This document shows positions 11,311 to 20,220 of a stretch of DNA of 64,000 nucleotides, one piece after another. Every line of letters begins with the position of its first letter. The first letter of the stretch is position 1. A program made the position numbers and the translations under genes. This DNA comes from Rhynchopus euleeides (taxonomy: Eukaryota; Euglenozoa; Diplonemea; Diplonemida; Diplonemidae), in NCBI GenBank assembly GCA_963210315.1, contig OY723260.1, positions 558,001 through 622,000 of the forward strand. Reading direction: 5' to 3'. The notes under the pieces are model-generated. The model made no database searches. It was not told the DNA's origin and saw only the letters and a list, made by a program, of their open reading frames with translations.

Positions 11311-11432
11311 CAAGAATTCTTAAGAATTTTCAAGAATTTTAAGAATTCTTAAGAATTCTTGAAAATTCTTAAGAATTCCCGAATTCTTACGAAAAAAGAG
11401 CTTTTTCTCTTAAGAAATCTGTCAAACCATGG

Positions 11433-11545
11433 CATCGTCATTGCTATCGTCGTCACTCGGACCCATGAGCAGCTGATACAATTGGTGTGGAAGGAGAGGG
11501 TGCGGTTCTGGATCAGCAGATCTGAATCTGAAACTGGTAAAGAAA
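11433..11545 (+). repeat. Repeat R1, second copy, 3' part
   Basis: Continues the R1 copy interrupted at 8313, starting CATCGTCATTGCTATCG and ending with the GCGGTTCTGGATCAGCAG block that is also in the transposase intron at ~38353-38370. Confidence 0.8.
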
Positions 11546-11616
11546 CCCACGGGTCTGAGATGACTCAGTGTCTGAGTGACCGGGTCAGGTCACTCAGGCT
11601 GTCTACCGGTCAGTGA

Positions 11617-11871
11617 ACCAGTATCCGACCTGTCGAAGCTGTCGACAGGTATAGCTGTCGAAATCGACTGTCGACCTGTCGACAGTAAGCTGTCGACAGC
11701 TGTCGACTGTCGACAGGTCGAATCGACTGTCGATCGACAGCAAAATCGACTGTCGACTGTCGACGGGTCGACAGTCGAATCGACAGTCGACCTGTCGACA
11801 GTCGACAGTCGATTTTGCTGTCGATTCGACTGTCGAATCGACAGTCGAAGACCCCGACAGCGCGTCGTGTA
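11617..11871. repeat. Array of TGTCGA palindromes, right arm (family B)
   Basis: Dense TGTCGA/TCGACA units end with GACAGCGCGTCGTGTA, the inverted match of the 16-mer at 4914. The two are the only family B arrays in the window. Confidence 0.75.
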
Positions 11872-12830
11872 CGGAGCTACAACCGCGGAGTCCGTGCCAT
11901 GCCATCCGGTGCAGCTGTGTGGCACACAAAAGCAGAGGGGGGCATCAAAATGATGGGCAGCACCAACAGGGGGGCTTTCCCGTATGACCACGACTATTTG
12001 CCTCGGGGTGGGGGTGTGGGGTGGGGTAGGATGGGGCGGACGGCGGGGGGAAAATGCCACTGCACGCGCAGCCACTCTCAGCTCGATTTTTTTTAGATTG
12101 TGATGCGCAGGGCTTTTCCTAAATCTGGGGGTCCGGGGGGCTGATGACCGAAATCGGATACAAAAAAAACGCGCTACTGGGGCACCTTACTGGGGGGGCT
12201 CAAAACTGACCGCACCGCCGCACATGACTGGCGTTATTGCATTATTTGAGCTCCGTGCGGATCGTAGTGGGGTCATTTTGGTGGTGTGCGTGCCAAGTTT
12301 CACCCATGAAATGTAGGTCTGGTTCAGGGACTTCTGAAGGGAGGATGTGACTGGGAGGCCAGAAATCAGCCCACCCACCCAGCGGGACCCCACTCACAGG
12401 TTTTTCAAAACCCTGCTCCTCTGAATATTTGGGATCTGTGCGGATCGCGGTGGGGTCATTTTGGCCATGGGGTGTCTGTTTGCACCCCTTACTCGGGGTT
12501 GCCATGTGGGCTCAGACCCCCGTAGACATGCAGGTCGGAGAGTGCACTGAGGTGTGGAGGAATGCACCACTGAACACAGACACACGGCCCCTCCGGGGCC
12601 GTGTGTCTTTGCTTGGTGCATCTTCTCCCTCACAGGCAGCATCCCCCCAGCCGCTCAGCCCCTCAGCACCCTCCACTCCGGTGAATCCTCCCAAGAATTT
12701 TTTTCTCCTGCAGTGCAAAAAAAACGCGCTAAACAGAGTGCAAAAAAAACGCGCCAGACAGAGGAAAAATCTGAAATTCAAAATTATGGAATCCGGACCC
12801 CTAGTTAGGAATAGCTCTGGTGATGCGGGC
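11872..12830. other. Repeat-rich spacer without gene
   Basis: Contains two direct copies of a ~36-bp unit including GTGCGGATCG and GGGGTCATTTTGG (12255-12287 and 12437-12467); a third copy is at ~40290-40317. A hairpin of ACACGGCCCC / GGGGCCGTGT lies near 12581-12605. No supported coding region. Confidence 0.4.
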
Positions 12831-12869
12831 AGATGAGTTTTTTTTGGAGGCGCATTTTGATCAGGGTAG

Positions 12870-13390
12870 TAGGGTGACCTCTCCGATTTTCCAAAACTGC
12901 TGGTTTACTGGTTTGGGGGACGGTCGCCGGCAGACCGTTGAAATGCCCGTGTTAGCAAGGCACACTCACGTTTCAGGTATCGTGTCGCATGTCACGCATG
13001 TCGCCAACGCGGCGAGTGTACCTCCCAGGTGGGGAAGTCCGACCTCCTGTCCGATGTCAGCCAGGCTTCGAAGAAGCGCTTCATGGATGTGGTGCTGACC
13101 TCCTACTCAGCACTGTATCCGGGGTAAGTGAGATAGACAGACGGGCACACGCTATATCGGGGGTCTGGGGGGCGTGAGCCCCCCAGCCGCCGGAGGCCAC
13201 GGTAGTGAACATCTGTTCGTGTGGGCGAACATATTCTGTGTGAGTTGGCTGCGTCCTGAGGCGACTGGAGTGGTTGGATCCCCCGACCTGATGGGATTCG
13301 AAGGACTTGAGTACGAGACATGCGCCACAGGGGGGTCTGGGGGGCGGAGCCCCCCAGCCGCCGGAGGCCACGGTAGTGAACGTCTGGCTG
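12870..13390 (+). repeat. Third partial copy of the 1.2-kb arm with two-hairpin module
   Basis: Repeats 14045-14480 in direct orientation about 1.17 kb away, including the segment from CTCCGATTTTCCAAAACTGC through the two GC-rich hairpin units at 13160-13215 and 13330-13383. Confidence 0.7.
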
Positions 13391-13596
13391 TTGGCTGCAA
13401 AAAAAACGGGAAAAGGGTGGGTGTCAGGAGGACATATCCTCATCCCCCACGAGAAAACGCCTTGAAAAATTTCTGGTTTTTTTTCCAGAAATCTCATTTT
13501 TTTTATAAATTTCCCCAAACCAGAAAACCGGCTTTTTCTGGTTTGGAAACCTCTCAGAAAGGGCACCCTATTCCCCTGATTTTGATCAGGGTATAA

Positions 13597-14725
13597 GACA
13601 GGCCTGGGCGGGGAACGAGCCCTTTTTCCAGGTTTTTTGGGTCGGGGAACCAGGTTTTTTCTAAGATTTTTTACAAGGGAATTTTTGCTCGCCCCCCCAC
13701 AGTTTCCAGGCGCGTGCCCGTCAGGCGGGACTTTTTCTCTGATTTCTCTCCGCGTCATCATTGACAGCTCTCGAGTGATGCCCAGAGATGCTTGCGGCAG
13801 AGAGTGCCCCTCATGCGCGTTACAGCTGAAAATGAATGAGGATCATCTGGCACTCGTTCTCATCGGGGGTTGTGCTCCGCAGGGACTCAATACACCTTGG
13901 CACTCTCGCAGGGCTGGACATGCCAGCAGCTGGAGGACAGTTACAAAGCTGCCCCCGACGCCACCCACCTGCTGGCCCCTTCAGGTCTGAAAGCCCAAAA
14001 GCTCCCGGGGATTTTTGCAGTGGTGCGCACCATATTCAGCGCAGGGTGATCTCTCCGATTTTCCAAAACTGCTGGTTTACGGGTTTGGGGAACGGTCGTC
14101 GGCAGACCGTTGAAATGCCCGTGTTAGCAAGGCACACTCACGTTTCAGGTAGCGTGTCGCGTGTCACGCATGTCGCGAACGCGGCAAGTGTACCTCCCAG
14201 GTGGGGAAGCCCGACCTCCTGTCCGATGTCAGTCAGGCTTCGAAGAAGCGCTTCATGGATGCGGCGCTGACCCGGGGAAGTGAGATAGATGGACGGGCAC
14301 ACGCTACATGGGGGGTCTGGGGGGCGTGAGCCCCCCAGCCGCCGGAGGCCACGGTAGCGAACATCTGTTCGTGTGGGCGTACAGATTCTGTGCGAGTTGG
14401 CTGCGTCCTCAGAGGCGACTGGAGTGGTTGGACCCCGACTTGATGGGATTCGAAGGACTTGAGGCCACGGTAGTGAACGTCTGGCTCTCCAGTTGGCCAG
14501 CAAGGCGAACGGTACGTGGGACAGACTTCCCTTCCATCCTTGTGCGCGCCCTGTCGACTGGGGAAAACTTAGAAAAAGTTTTTTCCTCTGCGAAACAACC
14601 TTAGAAAAAAATTCCCCTAACAAAATTCTTAGAAAAAAACTTTTTTTCCCCTTACAAAAATTCTTAGAAAAAAAGTTCAGAATCCTGAAAGTGGGGAACA
14701 AGCCCCCCAGTTAGGAACAGCCCTG
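13597..14725 (-). repeat. ~1.13-kb inverted-repeat arm, right copy
   Basis: Reverse complement of 6653-7858, ending in GTTAGGAACAGCCCTG. Relative to the left arm it lacks about 20 bp near the middle and most of the second hairpin unit. A GC hairpin unit remains at 14310-14366. Immediately left of it, 13577-13590 reads CCCCTGATTTTGATCAGGG, which resembles two hAT-like termini meeting. Confidence 0.75.
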
Positions 14726-14742
14726 GTATAAGATAGACTTTT

Positions 14743-15075
14743 TATTCCCGGTAATATAGAACCTCAGCCAAAATTGTGAGGAGCCGGGATCGTACAGTCA
14801 TATTATTACCGGGGGGGCCTTCGCTACCAAGTGTGACTGAGTGAGAAAAAGTGAGCCACAGCCCACTTCCCCTCACTGACTGACGAGCTGTGACGAGCAG
14901 TGACTGGTAGCGAAGGCCCCCCGGGCTGGAAAATTTTTCCCGGCTGGTTTTCAGCTAAATTTTGCAGGGAGCGGGAAATTTTCTATATTGGGCGGGAAAT
15001 ATAGTGATTTTCAGCGGGAAAATATAGTAAATGGCTGAAATCCCTGCTAAAAATCGCCGGGAAAATATAGTAAAT
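14743..15075. repeat. Array of GGGAAATATAG / CCGGTAATATA motifs (family J), copy 1
   Basis: AT/GC-alternating units such as CCCGGTAATATAG and GGGAAAATATAGTAAA occur in both orientations. The array is interrupted by a MITE at 14813-14921. A second, more compact palindromic copy lies at 20030-20218. Confidence 0.6.
14813..14921. mobile_element. 109-bp Harbinger-like MITE, variant copy
   Basis: Termini GGGGGCCTTCGCTACC and its complement; CGG on both flanks is the 3-bp duplication. The left half keeps the GTGTGACTGAGTGAGAAAAA block of copies 1-3, but the right half differs, so it bridges the two MITE families seen in the window. Confidence 0.8.
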
Positions 15076-15314
15076 TTTTCCCGGCCAAAAAGTGAAAATT
15101 TTCACCCAAAAAGACTTGGAGTTGCGTTCTTTGTTTGTACGAACGGTGCCTGCTTGTGCATGTGTGCAGATACCGAACGCTGCCACGAGTCTTTTTAGTT
15201 GGAAAAACGCGTTGTTCTGACAAAAAAGACTTGGAGTTGCGTTCTTTGTTTGTACGAACGGTCATTCTTTTTAGGTACTCGCCCCCCTCCCTTTTTCTTT
15301 TACTGCTGTAAGGC

Positions 15315-17696
15315 TCACAGCCTCGTGTATTGATCGGCGACATTCTCAGCCGTCGGAACATATTCAGGTCGGACCTCGCACTCGTGATCCTCGAGCTGGA
15401 ACCGGATCAGATCCAGCCAGTATTGGCAACCCTCAACATGCGTGATGCCCTTCTTGATCGCACCAATCACAGCTTGGTTGTCGCTGTAAAGCATGATGGA
15501 ATGCCCCTTCCAACGGGGCCTGTTGCACACACATTTAACCGCCTTGTAGGCAGCAAACAGCTCCTTTCTAAAGATGGTCGCTGATGCAAGATCACCCCAG
15601 AACTTCCCGTGGTGAACATTCATGTCCTCCAGCACGACTGCCCAGCCTGTAAGGCTGGCATCACAAACAACCTGGACCACAGGCCGTGTTACCGTGACCC
15701 AGGAGCGCCACGCGTTCTCTGACAGCGAGTCAGTCTGGCATCGTAAAGCTACCCGTGTGGTCTGCTCCATTGGGTAGTTCTCGTCCCATGCAATCCCGCA
15801 CCGAGACGTTGTTGACATCCAGGTGAGAATGGGCAATGCCCCATATAACGAGAGGCGTAGCGCATGGAATCGCCAGAGCAGAGCACCACAAAGACGCCAC
15901 CACAATCGCAGAGGCGCAGCATGTTGTAACAGGAGAAGTTGTGCCGCCGGCAATGTCTTCGCCACCCACGACGGATCCATCCGCCAGCGTCGTTGTCGTA
16001 GATCCACCTCGATTCCCAGCAGGGTCGTATACGCAGCTGGGGCTTCCTGAGCTCCGATGCAGATGTTATACTTGGCGCAGGTCGATGTGAACACCCTGTG
16101 AACTTCCGCCAGCTGTAGACTATTCCCACTGAATATCGCGTTGTCAATCCAGGCAATCCCTTTCGTGTGTGATACATCGCAAGCCATCCGCACCAACTTC
16201 AGAGTCAGTGCCTGAGCCGCTTGGGGTGCCGGCGAGTATCCCATCGGGAGGCGAGTCATTCGCCGGTGCAAGTTCCTAGCCCGGAAGGCAAATAGGTGGC
16301 GCACCTCCTGCGGCAATCCGAACTGAAAGAAGAAACTCTTAAAGTCGAACTGCAACACCAGCGTTCCGCTAAACACCACCCTGAGGATTTCGTCGTATGA
16401 GGGGAGGATGCAGCGGGGAAGGGTCGACATATCGAGAGCCCGATTTATCACACAGCATGACATGATGAAACGCAATGTGCCCGGTGCCTTCTTCGGAACA
16501 CAGAACACACCCTGATACCAGGCAGAGGATGACACAGCCTTCGGGAGTTTCTCCGTAATCCCCAAGACATCCAACCGTTCCACGTGCGGCAGGATCTTCA
16601 TGTTCATGGGTCCGGGACGTGGTTGCATCGACACATCGACCTGTCGCTTCAAGAATGCAGGATCGCAAAACCACTGGAAGTTGTCCCGGAGATCAGGGAA
16701 ATCTCGAAGGAGTGCGTCAAGGTGCAGCACGGTTGGTGTAGCCTCCGATATGACTCCCTCGTAGCTTGCTCGAGGGGAAGATGTGAATCGATGGTCAGCC
16801 CAGGCGGAAGCGTAGTCGTAGCTTCGCAGAAGGAGGCGGATAGGGCCAGCCCGGTATAGGCTCTGCACCGAATCTAGCGAATCCCCCGATGTACTCACTG
16901 TTGAAGAAGCCGTGTCGCAGTACGGGTCTCCTGCGTCGACCTCCAGAGGTGGTGAGGGAGATACTGCTCCGTCGAAGCCGAGCTGCGGTGCCGGGCGAGG
17001 CGTTGTGCCGCCTCCTGCCCCGCTGAGTCTGCTGTCTTGTGAAGGGCACTCCTCCGTATCCCGTGGGAGAGCGCGCTTACCGACACCCGCAGGAAGTCGT
17101 TGTATCCCTTGTAGGTGAGGCCCTGAAAAAGGGGGGCCTCCGGGCACTGAGCCGTCCTGTCCGCGATCCACGCACGGAGGAGTGGGATGTATTTGCCGAC
17201 TGACGGCAAGAGGAGGGCCTGGCCTCGGTGGTGCAGATCTGTCTTTCCCCCGTAAAAAACAACCATCATGTCGCCGGATGGGGGGAAACTCACATGGCTG
17301 CACAGCAGCCTTTCCAGATCGCTCCAGCGGCAGCCCGTGCTCCACTGGAACGCCAATGCGACAGCTTGGAGGGTGAGAGGGGGTCGGAACACTGCATTGA
17401 AGATGGCATTGGGATGGATCACCACCTTGTTGCGGGGAGGGGCGAGTGGGGCCCTTTGGTATGTGGCACGGCGGAATGCCTCGGCTGGGGGGATCTTCGC
17501 CATTGCGTGGTAGGTCATGTACTGACGCACGCTGGCATCCGAGAATCTGGGGTTCTGCTTCTGCAGCAGACGAAGCCACATTAAAAAAGCCATTTCGGGG
17601 TGCAGGGTAGGGATCTCGCGCTGAGCCTGCTGACGGAACTGATCCGCTCTCGCCTCCACTGACAGCATCGCGTTCCGCGAGGACTGACGGTAGCAC
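15315..17696 (-). CDS. Reverse transcriptase / RNase H of the YR retrotransposon
   Basis: The frame is open from 17696, but only the part after about residue 265 (below ~16900) looks like this protein; the earlier part lies under the recombinase gene in another frame and is probably not translated in this frame. Fingers and palm follow: VLQFDFKSFFFQFGL (motif A Asp), RLPMGYSPAPQ (motif B), and IAWIDNAIFSG as motif C, where WIDN stands in place of the usual YxDD. RNase H follows with VVCDASLTGWA, KELFAAYKAV, LYSDNQAVIGA and NVADQYTR, supplying the D-E-D-D residues. There is no ATG between the recombinase stop and motif A, and the frame is -1 relative to the recombinase. Synthesis by -1 frameshifting from the recombinase frame is therefore the simplest reading (inference). 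Confidence 0.9.
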   Translation of the reverse strand: MLPSVLAERDAVSGGESGSVPSAGSARDPYPAPRNGFFNVASSAAEAEPQILGCQRASVHDLPRNGEDPPSRGIPPCHIPKGPTRPSPQQGGDPSQCHLQCSVPTPSHPPSCRIGVPVEHGLPLERSGKAAVQPCEFPPIRRHDGCFLRGKDRSAPPRPGPPLAVSRQIHPTPPCVDRGQDGSVPGGPPFSGPHLQGIQRLPAGVGKRALPRDTEECPSQDSRLSGAGGGTTPRPAPQLGFDGAVSPSPPLEVDAGDPYCDTASSTVSTSGDSLDSVQSLYRAGPIRLLLRSYDYASAWADHRFTSSPRASYEGVISEATPTVLHLDALLRDFPDLRDNFQWFCDPAFLKRQVDVSMQPRPGPMNMKILPHVERLDVLGITEKLPKAVSSSAWYQGVFCVPKKAPGTLRFIMSCCVINRALDMSTLPRCILPSYDEILRVVFSGTLVLQFDFKSFFFQFGLPQEVRHLFAFRARNLHRRMTRLPMGYSPAPQAAQALTLKLVRMACDVSHTKGIAWIDNAIFSGNSLQLAEVHRVFTSTCAKYNICIGAQEAPAAYTTLLGIEVDLRQRRWRMDPSWVAKTLPAAQLLLLQHAAPLRLWWRLCGALLWRFHALRLSLYGALPILTWMSTTSRCGIAWDENYPMEQTTRVALRCQTDSLSENAWRSWVTVTRPVVQVVCDASLTGWAVVLEDMNVHHGKFWGDLASATIFRKELFAAYKAVKCVCNRPRWKGHSIMLYSDNQAVIGAIKKGITHVEGCQYWLDLIRFQLEDHECEVRPEYVPTAENVADQYTRL

Positions 17697-17791
17697 GACG
17701 CCAGAAAAACTGTTGTCTCGTCTTTCAGAGACGACAAATCCTCGACTGAGAGGGTTGGCGCCGGCTTCCGGATCTGGTGCCCCTCCCGCAT
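16895..17791 (-). CDS. Tyrosine recombinase of the YR retrotransposon
   Basis: About 298 residues from the ATG at 17791. The catalytic set is visible: Arg in STGCRWSDLERL, the His-x-x-Arg box in SHGIRRSALH, then His and the nucleophilic Tyr in ARHRSSASTEQYL. A helical core-binding region precedes it. It would integrate a circular DNA copy of the element by strand exchange, which explains why no clear target duplication is seen. The frame is the same as gag and follows it after a single UGA and 18 nt, so it could be made by reinitiation or stop readthrough. Its last two-thirds overlap the open RT frame. Confidence 0.9.
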   Translation of the reverse strand: MREGHQIRKPAPTLSVEDLSSLKDETTVFLASCYRQSSRNAMLSVEARADQFRQQAQREIPTLHPEMAFLMWLRLLQKQNPRFSDASVRQYMTYHAMAKIPPAEAFRRATYQRAPLAPPRNKVVIHPNAIFNAVFRPPLTLQAVALAFQWSTGCRWSDLERLLCSHVSFPPSGDMMVVFYGGKTDLHHRGQALLLPSVGKYIPLLRAWIADRTAQCPEAPLFQGLTYKGYNDFLRVSVSALSHGIRRSALHKTADSAGQEAAQRLARHRSSASTEQYLPHHLWRSTQETRTATRLLQQ

Positions 17792-17809
17792 GGGGGCCCA
17801 GAAATCCAG

Positions 17810-19177
17810 TCAGTGCGAGGGGTGCTTCGGGGGGGGTGCGTGAAAACCCTTCCGCTTGTTGCCGGCCTGACGGGCGTTCTGGTTTCCCTGATGCGGCTGC
17901 TGTTGCGGATGGTTCCCCCGAGCCTGAGGACGGAACTGCCGGGCGATCTTCGCAGCATCAGAGTGGGCAGACACCATCCTCTCCCGCGTCAACTCCCCGA
18001 AGGGGATCGCGGCGAGGCGGGTCTCCAGTTCCGCCGCCCCGAGCGATCCCTGGTCCCTACTGCAAGACCCCGACACCAGCTCGTCCCGCAGGAGGAGGGC
18101 CTCCAGACGTACCACGATCGTGTGCAGCACCTGGGGGATCGCCGTTGCGACCCCCGAGAAGAGAAGCTGACGCAACACCTCCATATGTGCTCTACGATCG
18201 TGGTACGGCCCCGGCGTGGTCGCACTGGCAGGGCAGGGCCTGTGCCGGAGCGTCAGGTGCACCCAGAGGCTCTCAATGTCCCCCGAAGAGGACAACAGGG
18301 GGAACCAGGTAACTACTCTTGTGTAGTCGACAGTGTGCGTCTGCTGCCCGTAGTAGCCTGCCGGCACCCCGGCATGACCCGGTGCACCCCAGCTCCCGTG
18401 AGGTGTACTGAACACCGAGGGAGAGAACAGCCCTGTGGAACTGGGGTGGGTGGGAGAGGAACCCCACTGAGGAGCCCCCTGAGCCCCGGCCCACGGCGCT
18501 ACTGAAGCGCTGTGTTGAATAGGGGGGGCCTGCCCCGGCGTAGTACCGGGAGGGGCCGGCCAGCCTGACACTGAGCCAGGGGAAAAGAACTGGGAAGGGA
18601 AGGATCCCGTGATGTGTGCTTGCCCCGGCACCCCACTGAGTGGTGCGGGCCCCGCTGACACTGAGCCAGGGGGGAAAGCATGGGTGGCCTGTGCGGTACT
18701 GAGTGTCGTGGGCCCCGACCCGGAGCCCGGTAGGGGAGGTTGAGCCGACTGTGGAGGGGGAGGGGGGTGGGAAGCAGAATTATTCTGGAAGGGCACAGTG
18801 AACCCAGCAGCAGCCTCTGCAGCCTCCTCCGCGATCTTCTCCTCCGGCTCTGCATCCGGCTTCGCAGCAGCACGGTCACCCACAGCATCTTCCCCATGAT
18901 GCACGGCGAAGGCGCACGATGGGCAGCACCACGGAGCGTCAGACGGGGGCTCGAGGAACTTCGCAAGAAGATCATCCTCGCCGCTAACCTTCTTCCACTC
19001 AGGACACTGAGCCCGGCCACGCCCACCACAGCGCCAGCAAGACCGGCTTTGCGCGGCCTTGTGCTCAACCCCACACGAAGCGAAACAACAATTCGTGCGG
19101 GGGGCGGCCTTCGGCGCATCTTTCGGCAGTGCAGGGATATGGATGTCACTCCATTTCGCCTCACGCAGCTGCGACAT
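17810..19177 (-). CDS. Gag-like protein of the YR retrotransposon
   Basis: About 455 residues from the ATG at 19177; in-frame codons further upstream fall inside the terminal repeat. The N-terminal ~110 residues carry a Cys/His cluster (CCFASCGVEH, CWRCGG, then WCCPSC) that looks like a PHD/RING-type zinc fold rather than a retroviral knuckle. A long Pro/Gly/Ala-rich middle follows, then a predicted helical segment (about residues 320-440) that could be the capsid domain, and a basic Gln/Asn-rich tail ending NKRKGF...PSH. The stop is UGA followed by CUG. Assignment as gag rests on position and composition plus the related fragment at 8.7-9.0 kb. Confidence 0.75.
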   Translation of the reverse strand: MSQLREAKWSDIHIPALPKDAPKAAPRTNCCFASCGVEHKAAQSRSCWRCGGRGRAQCPEWKKVSGEDDLLAKFLEPPSDAPWCCPSCAFAVHHGEDAVGDRAAAKPDAEPEEKIAEEAAEAAAGFTVPFQNNSASHPPPPPQSAQPPLPGSGSGPTTLSTAQATHAFPPGSVSAGPAPLSGVPGQAHITGSFPSQFFSPGSVSGWPAPPGTTPGQAPPIQHSASVAPWAGAQGAPQWGSSPTHPSSTGLFSPSVFSTPHGSWGAPGHAGVPAGYYGQQTHTVDYTRVVTWFPLLSSSGDIESLWVHLTLRHRPCPASATTPGPYHDRRAHMEVLRQLLFSGVATAIPQVLHTIVVRLEALLLRDELVSGSCSRDQGSLGAAELETRLAAIPFGELTRERMVSAHSDAAKIARQFRPQARGNHPQQQPHQGNQNARQAGNKRKGFHAPPPKHPSH

Positions 19178-19308
19178 CTTTACCTGGACGAACCCGGTTT
19201 TGTTTGTACGAACGGTGCCTGCTTGTGCATGTGTGCAGATACCGAACGCTGCCACGAGTCTTTTTAGTTGGAAAAACGCGTTGTTCTGACAAAAATTTTC
19301 ACCCAAAA

Positions 19309-20029
19309 CCAGACAAATGAATCGCCCAACTGAATCGTGCTAGCTAAACTCCGGAAAGAAGTGTATTTTTTCGTTGAACGCAGCCAAATATAAGGCCTAA
19401 CCTGTTTTGGCGCACGGGTGTGATGACAAAAGGGAAAAGTGCTAGCACGAACATGATGTTGGTCTTCTGGTTATGTCTGGTTTCTTAGAACACTTAACGT
19501 GTATGCAAAAAAAATGCCAAAAATTTCCAAAAATTTGGAAATTTTTGCATTTTCGGCCCCAAAAACCGAAAAATGGCTGGTTTCTGACCAAACAGGCCTT
19601 CCTGTCACAGGAATGTCGCCTAGATCGTGAGCTGTGGCTGTTGTGGGCGGGGAAGTCTGCAAGAAGGGCAGAACGTCCATTTCCTGGCGGTGCTCAGTCA
19701 GGAAATGCACGAGGAAGTACCCTCACGGCCCACACATCAGAAGATATCACCCAACTTCATGACACACTCGAGAATCAGGGCACAGAAGCCCACCGAGGAC
19801 AACTTTTGTTGTCAGGAGCACACAGACAAGATGCCGCTCACACAGTCTGCTCAACATACTCGAGAATACAGTGCCCGATGCCCCAGGGATCTGCCAGGAG
19901 AAGCTCCAGGGTAAATGATCAGCATCTGTAGCCCCAGCGTTGCAGGATTGGGGGTGCAAAGTATCGGGAGACACCTCTCCCACACACCCTTCCCTCTCCC
20001 AACAGGCCTCCAAGTTGCTCCTCACAATT
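19309..20029. other. Spacer without recognisable gene
   Basis: AT-rich near 19500-19570 (AAATTTCCAAAAATTTGGAAATTTTT palindromic tract), then ordinary mixed sequence. No motif-bearing frame or RNA gene was found. Confidence 0.4.
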
Positions 20030-20218
20030 TTGACCTCGGTCTATATTACCGGGAATAAAATCACAAATTACCGGTAAATATAGGGAATATTTCCCCTCGG
20101 GGCCTGTCCAGCCCCTCGGATTTTTGATTTCCCTCGCTTCGCTCGGGAAATCAACCACCTCGGGGCTGGACAGGCCCCTCGGGGAAATATAGTCCCTATA
20201 TTTCCCGGTAATATATAG
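20030..20218. repeat. Palindromic family J element, copy 2
   Basis: A ~190-bp near-perfect palindrome: TATATTACCGG near the left end mirrors CCGGTAATATA at the right, GGGGCCTGTCCAGCCCC mirrors GGGGCTGGACAGGCCCC, and the centre is CGCTTCGCTCG. It abuts a hAT-like element copy whose own left terminus is missing, so it probably inserted into or replaced that end. Confidence 0.7.
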
Positions 20219-20220
20219 CT

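Larger units (their letters stand above)
8314..11432. mobile_element. Element C: 3.1-kb insertion with AAGAATTCTT arrays
   Basis: Ends CATGGTTTGACAG and CTGTCAAACCATG are inverted. Each is followed inward by an array of AAGAATTCTT / AATTCTTAAGAATT palindromes (8327-8500 and about 11140-11400). The element splits a copy of repeat R1, and comparison with the unsplit copy in the transposase intron suggests a CATCG duplication; a CATG duplication is an alternative reading. It carries two 109-bp MITEs (9231 and 11202) and a fragment of a second retrotransposon gag gene (8697-9075). No transposase gene was recognised. Confidence 0.75.
15095..19308 (-). mobile_element. Tyrosine-recombinase (DIRS/Ngaro-type) retrotransposon
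   Basis: Genes read on the minus strand: gag, tyrosine recombinase, reverse transcriptase/RNase H. The ends carry split direct repeats. A 97-bp block is present at 15130-15226 and 19198-19294. A 40-bp block containing GACTTGGAGTTGCGTTC is present at 15108-15147 and 15223-15262. The 16-bp AAAATTTTCACCCAAA lies at the outer edge on both sides (15095 and 19292). Split repeats plus a YR in place of a DDE integrase define the DIRS/Ngaro/PAT group. All main catalytic motifs are present, so the copy may be recent. Confidence 0.9.
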
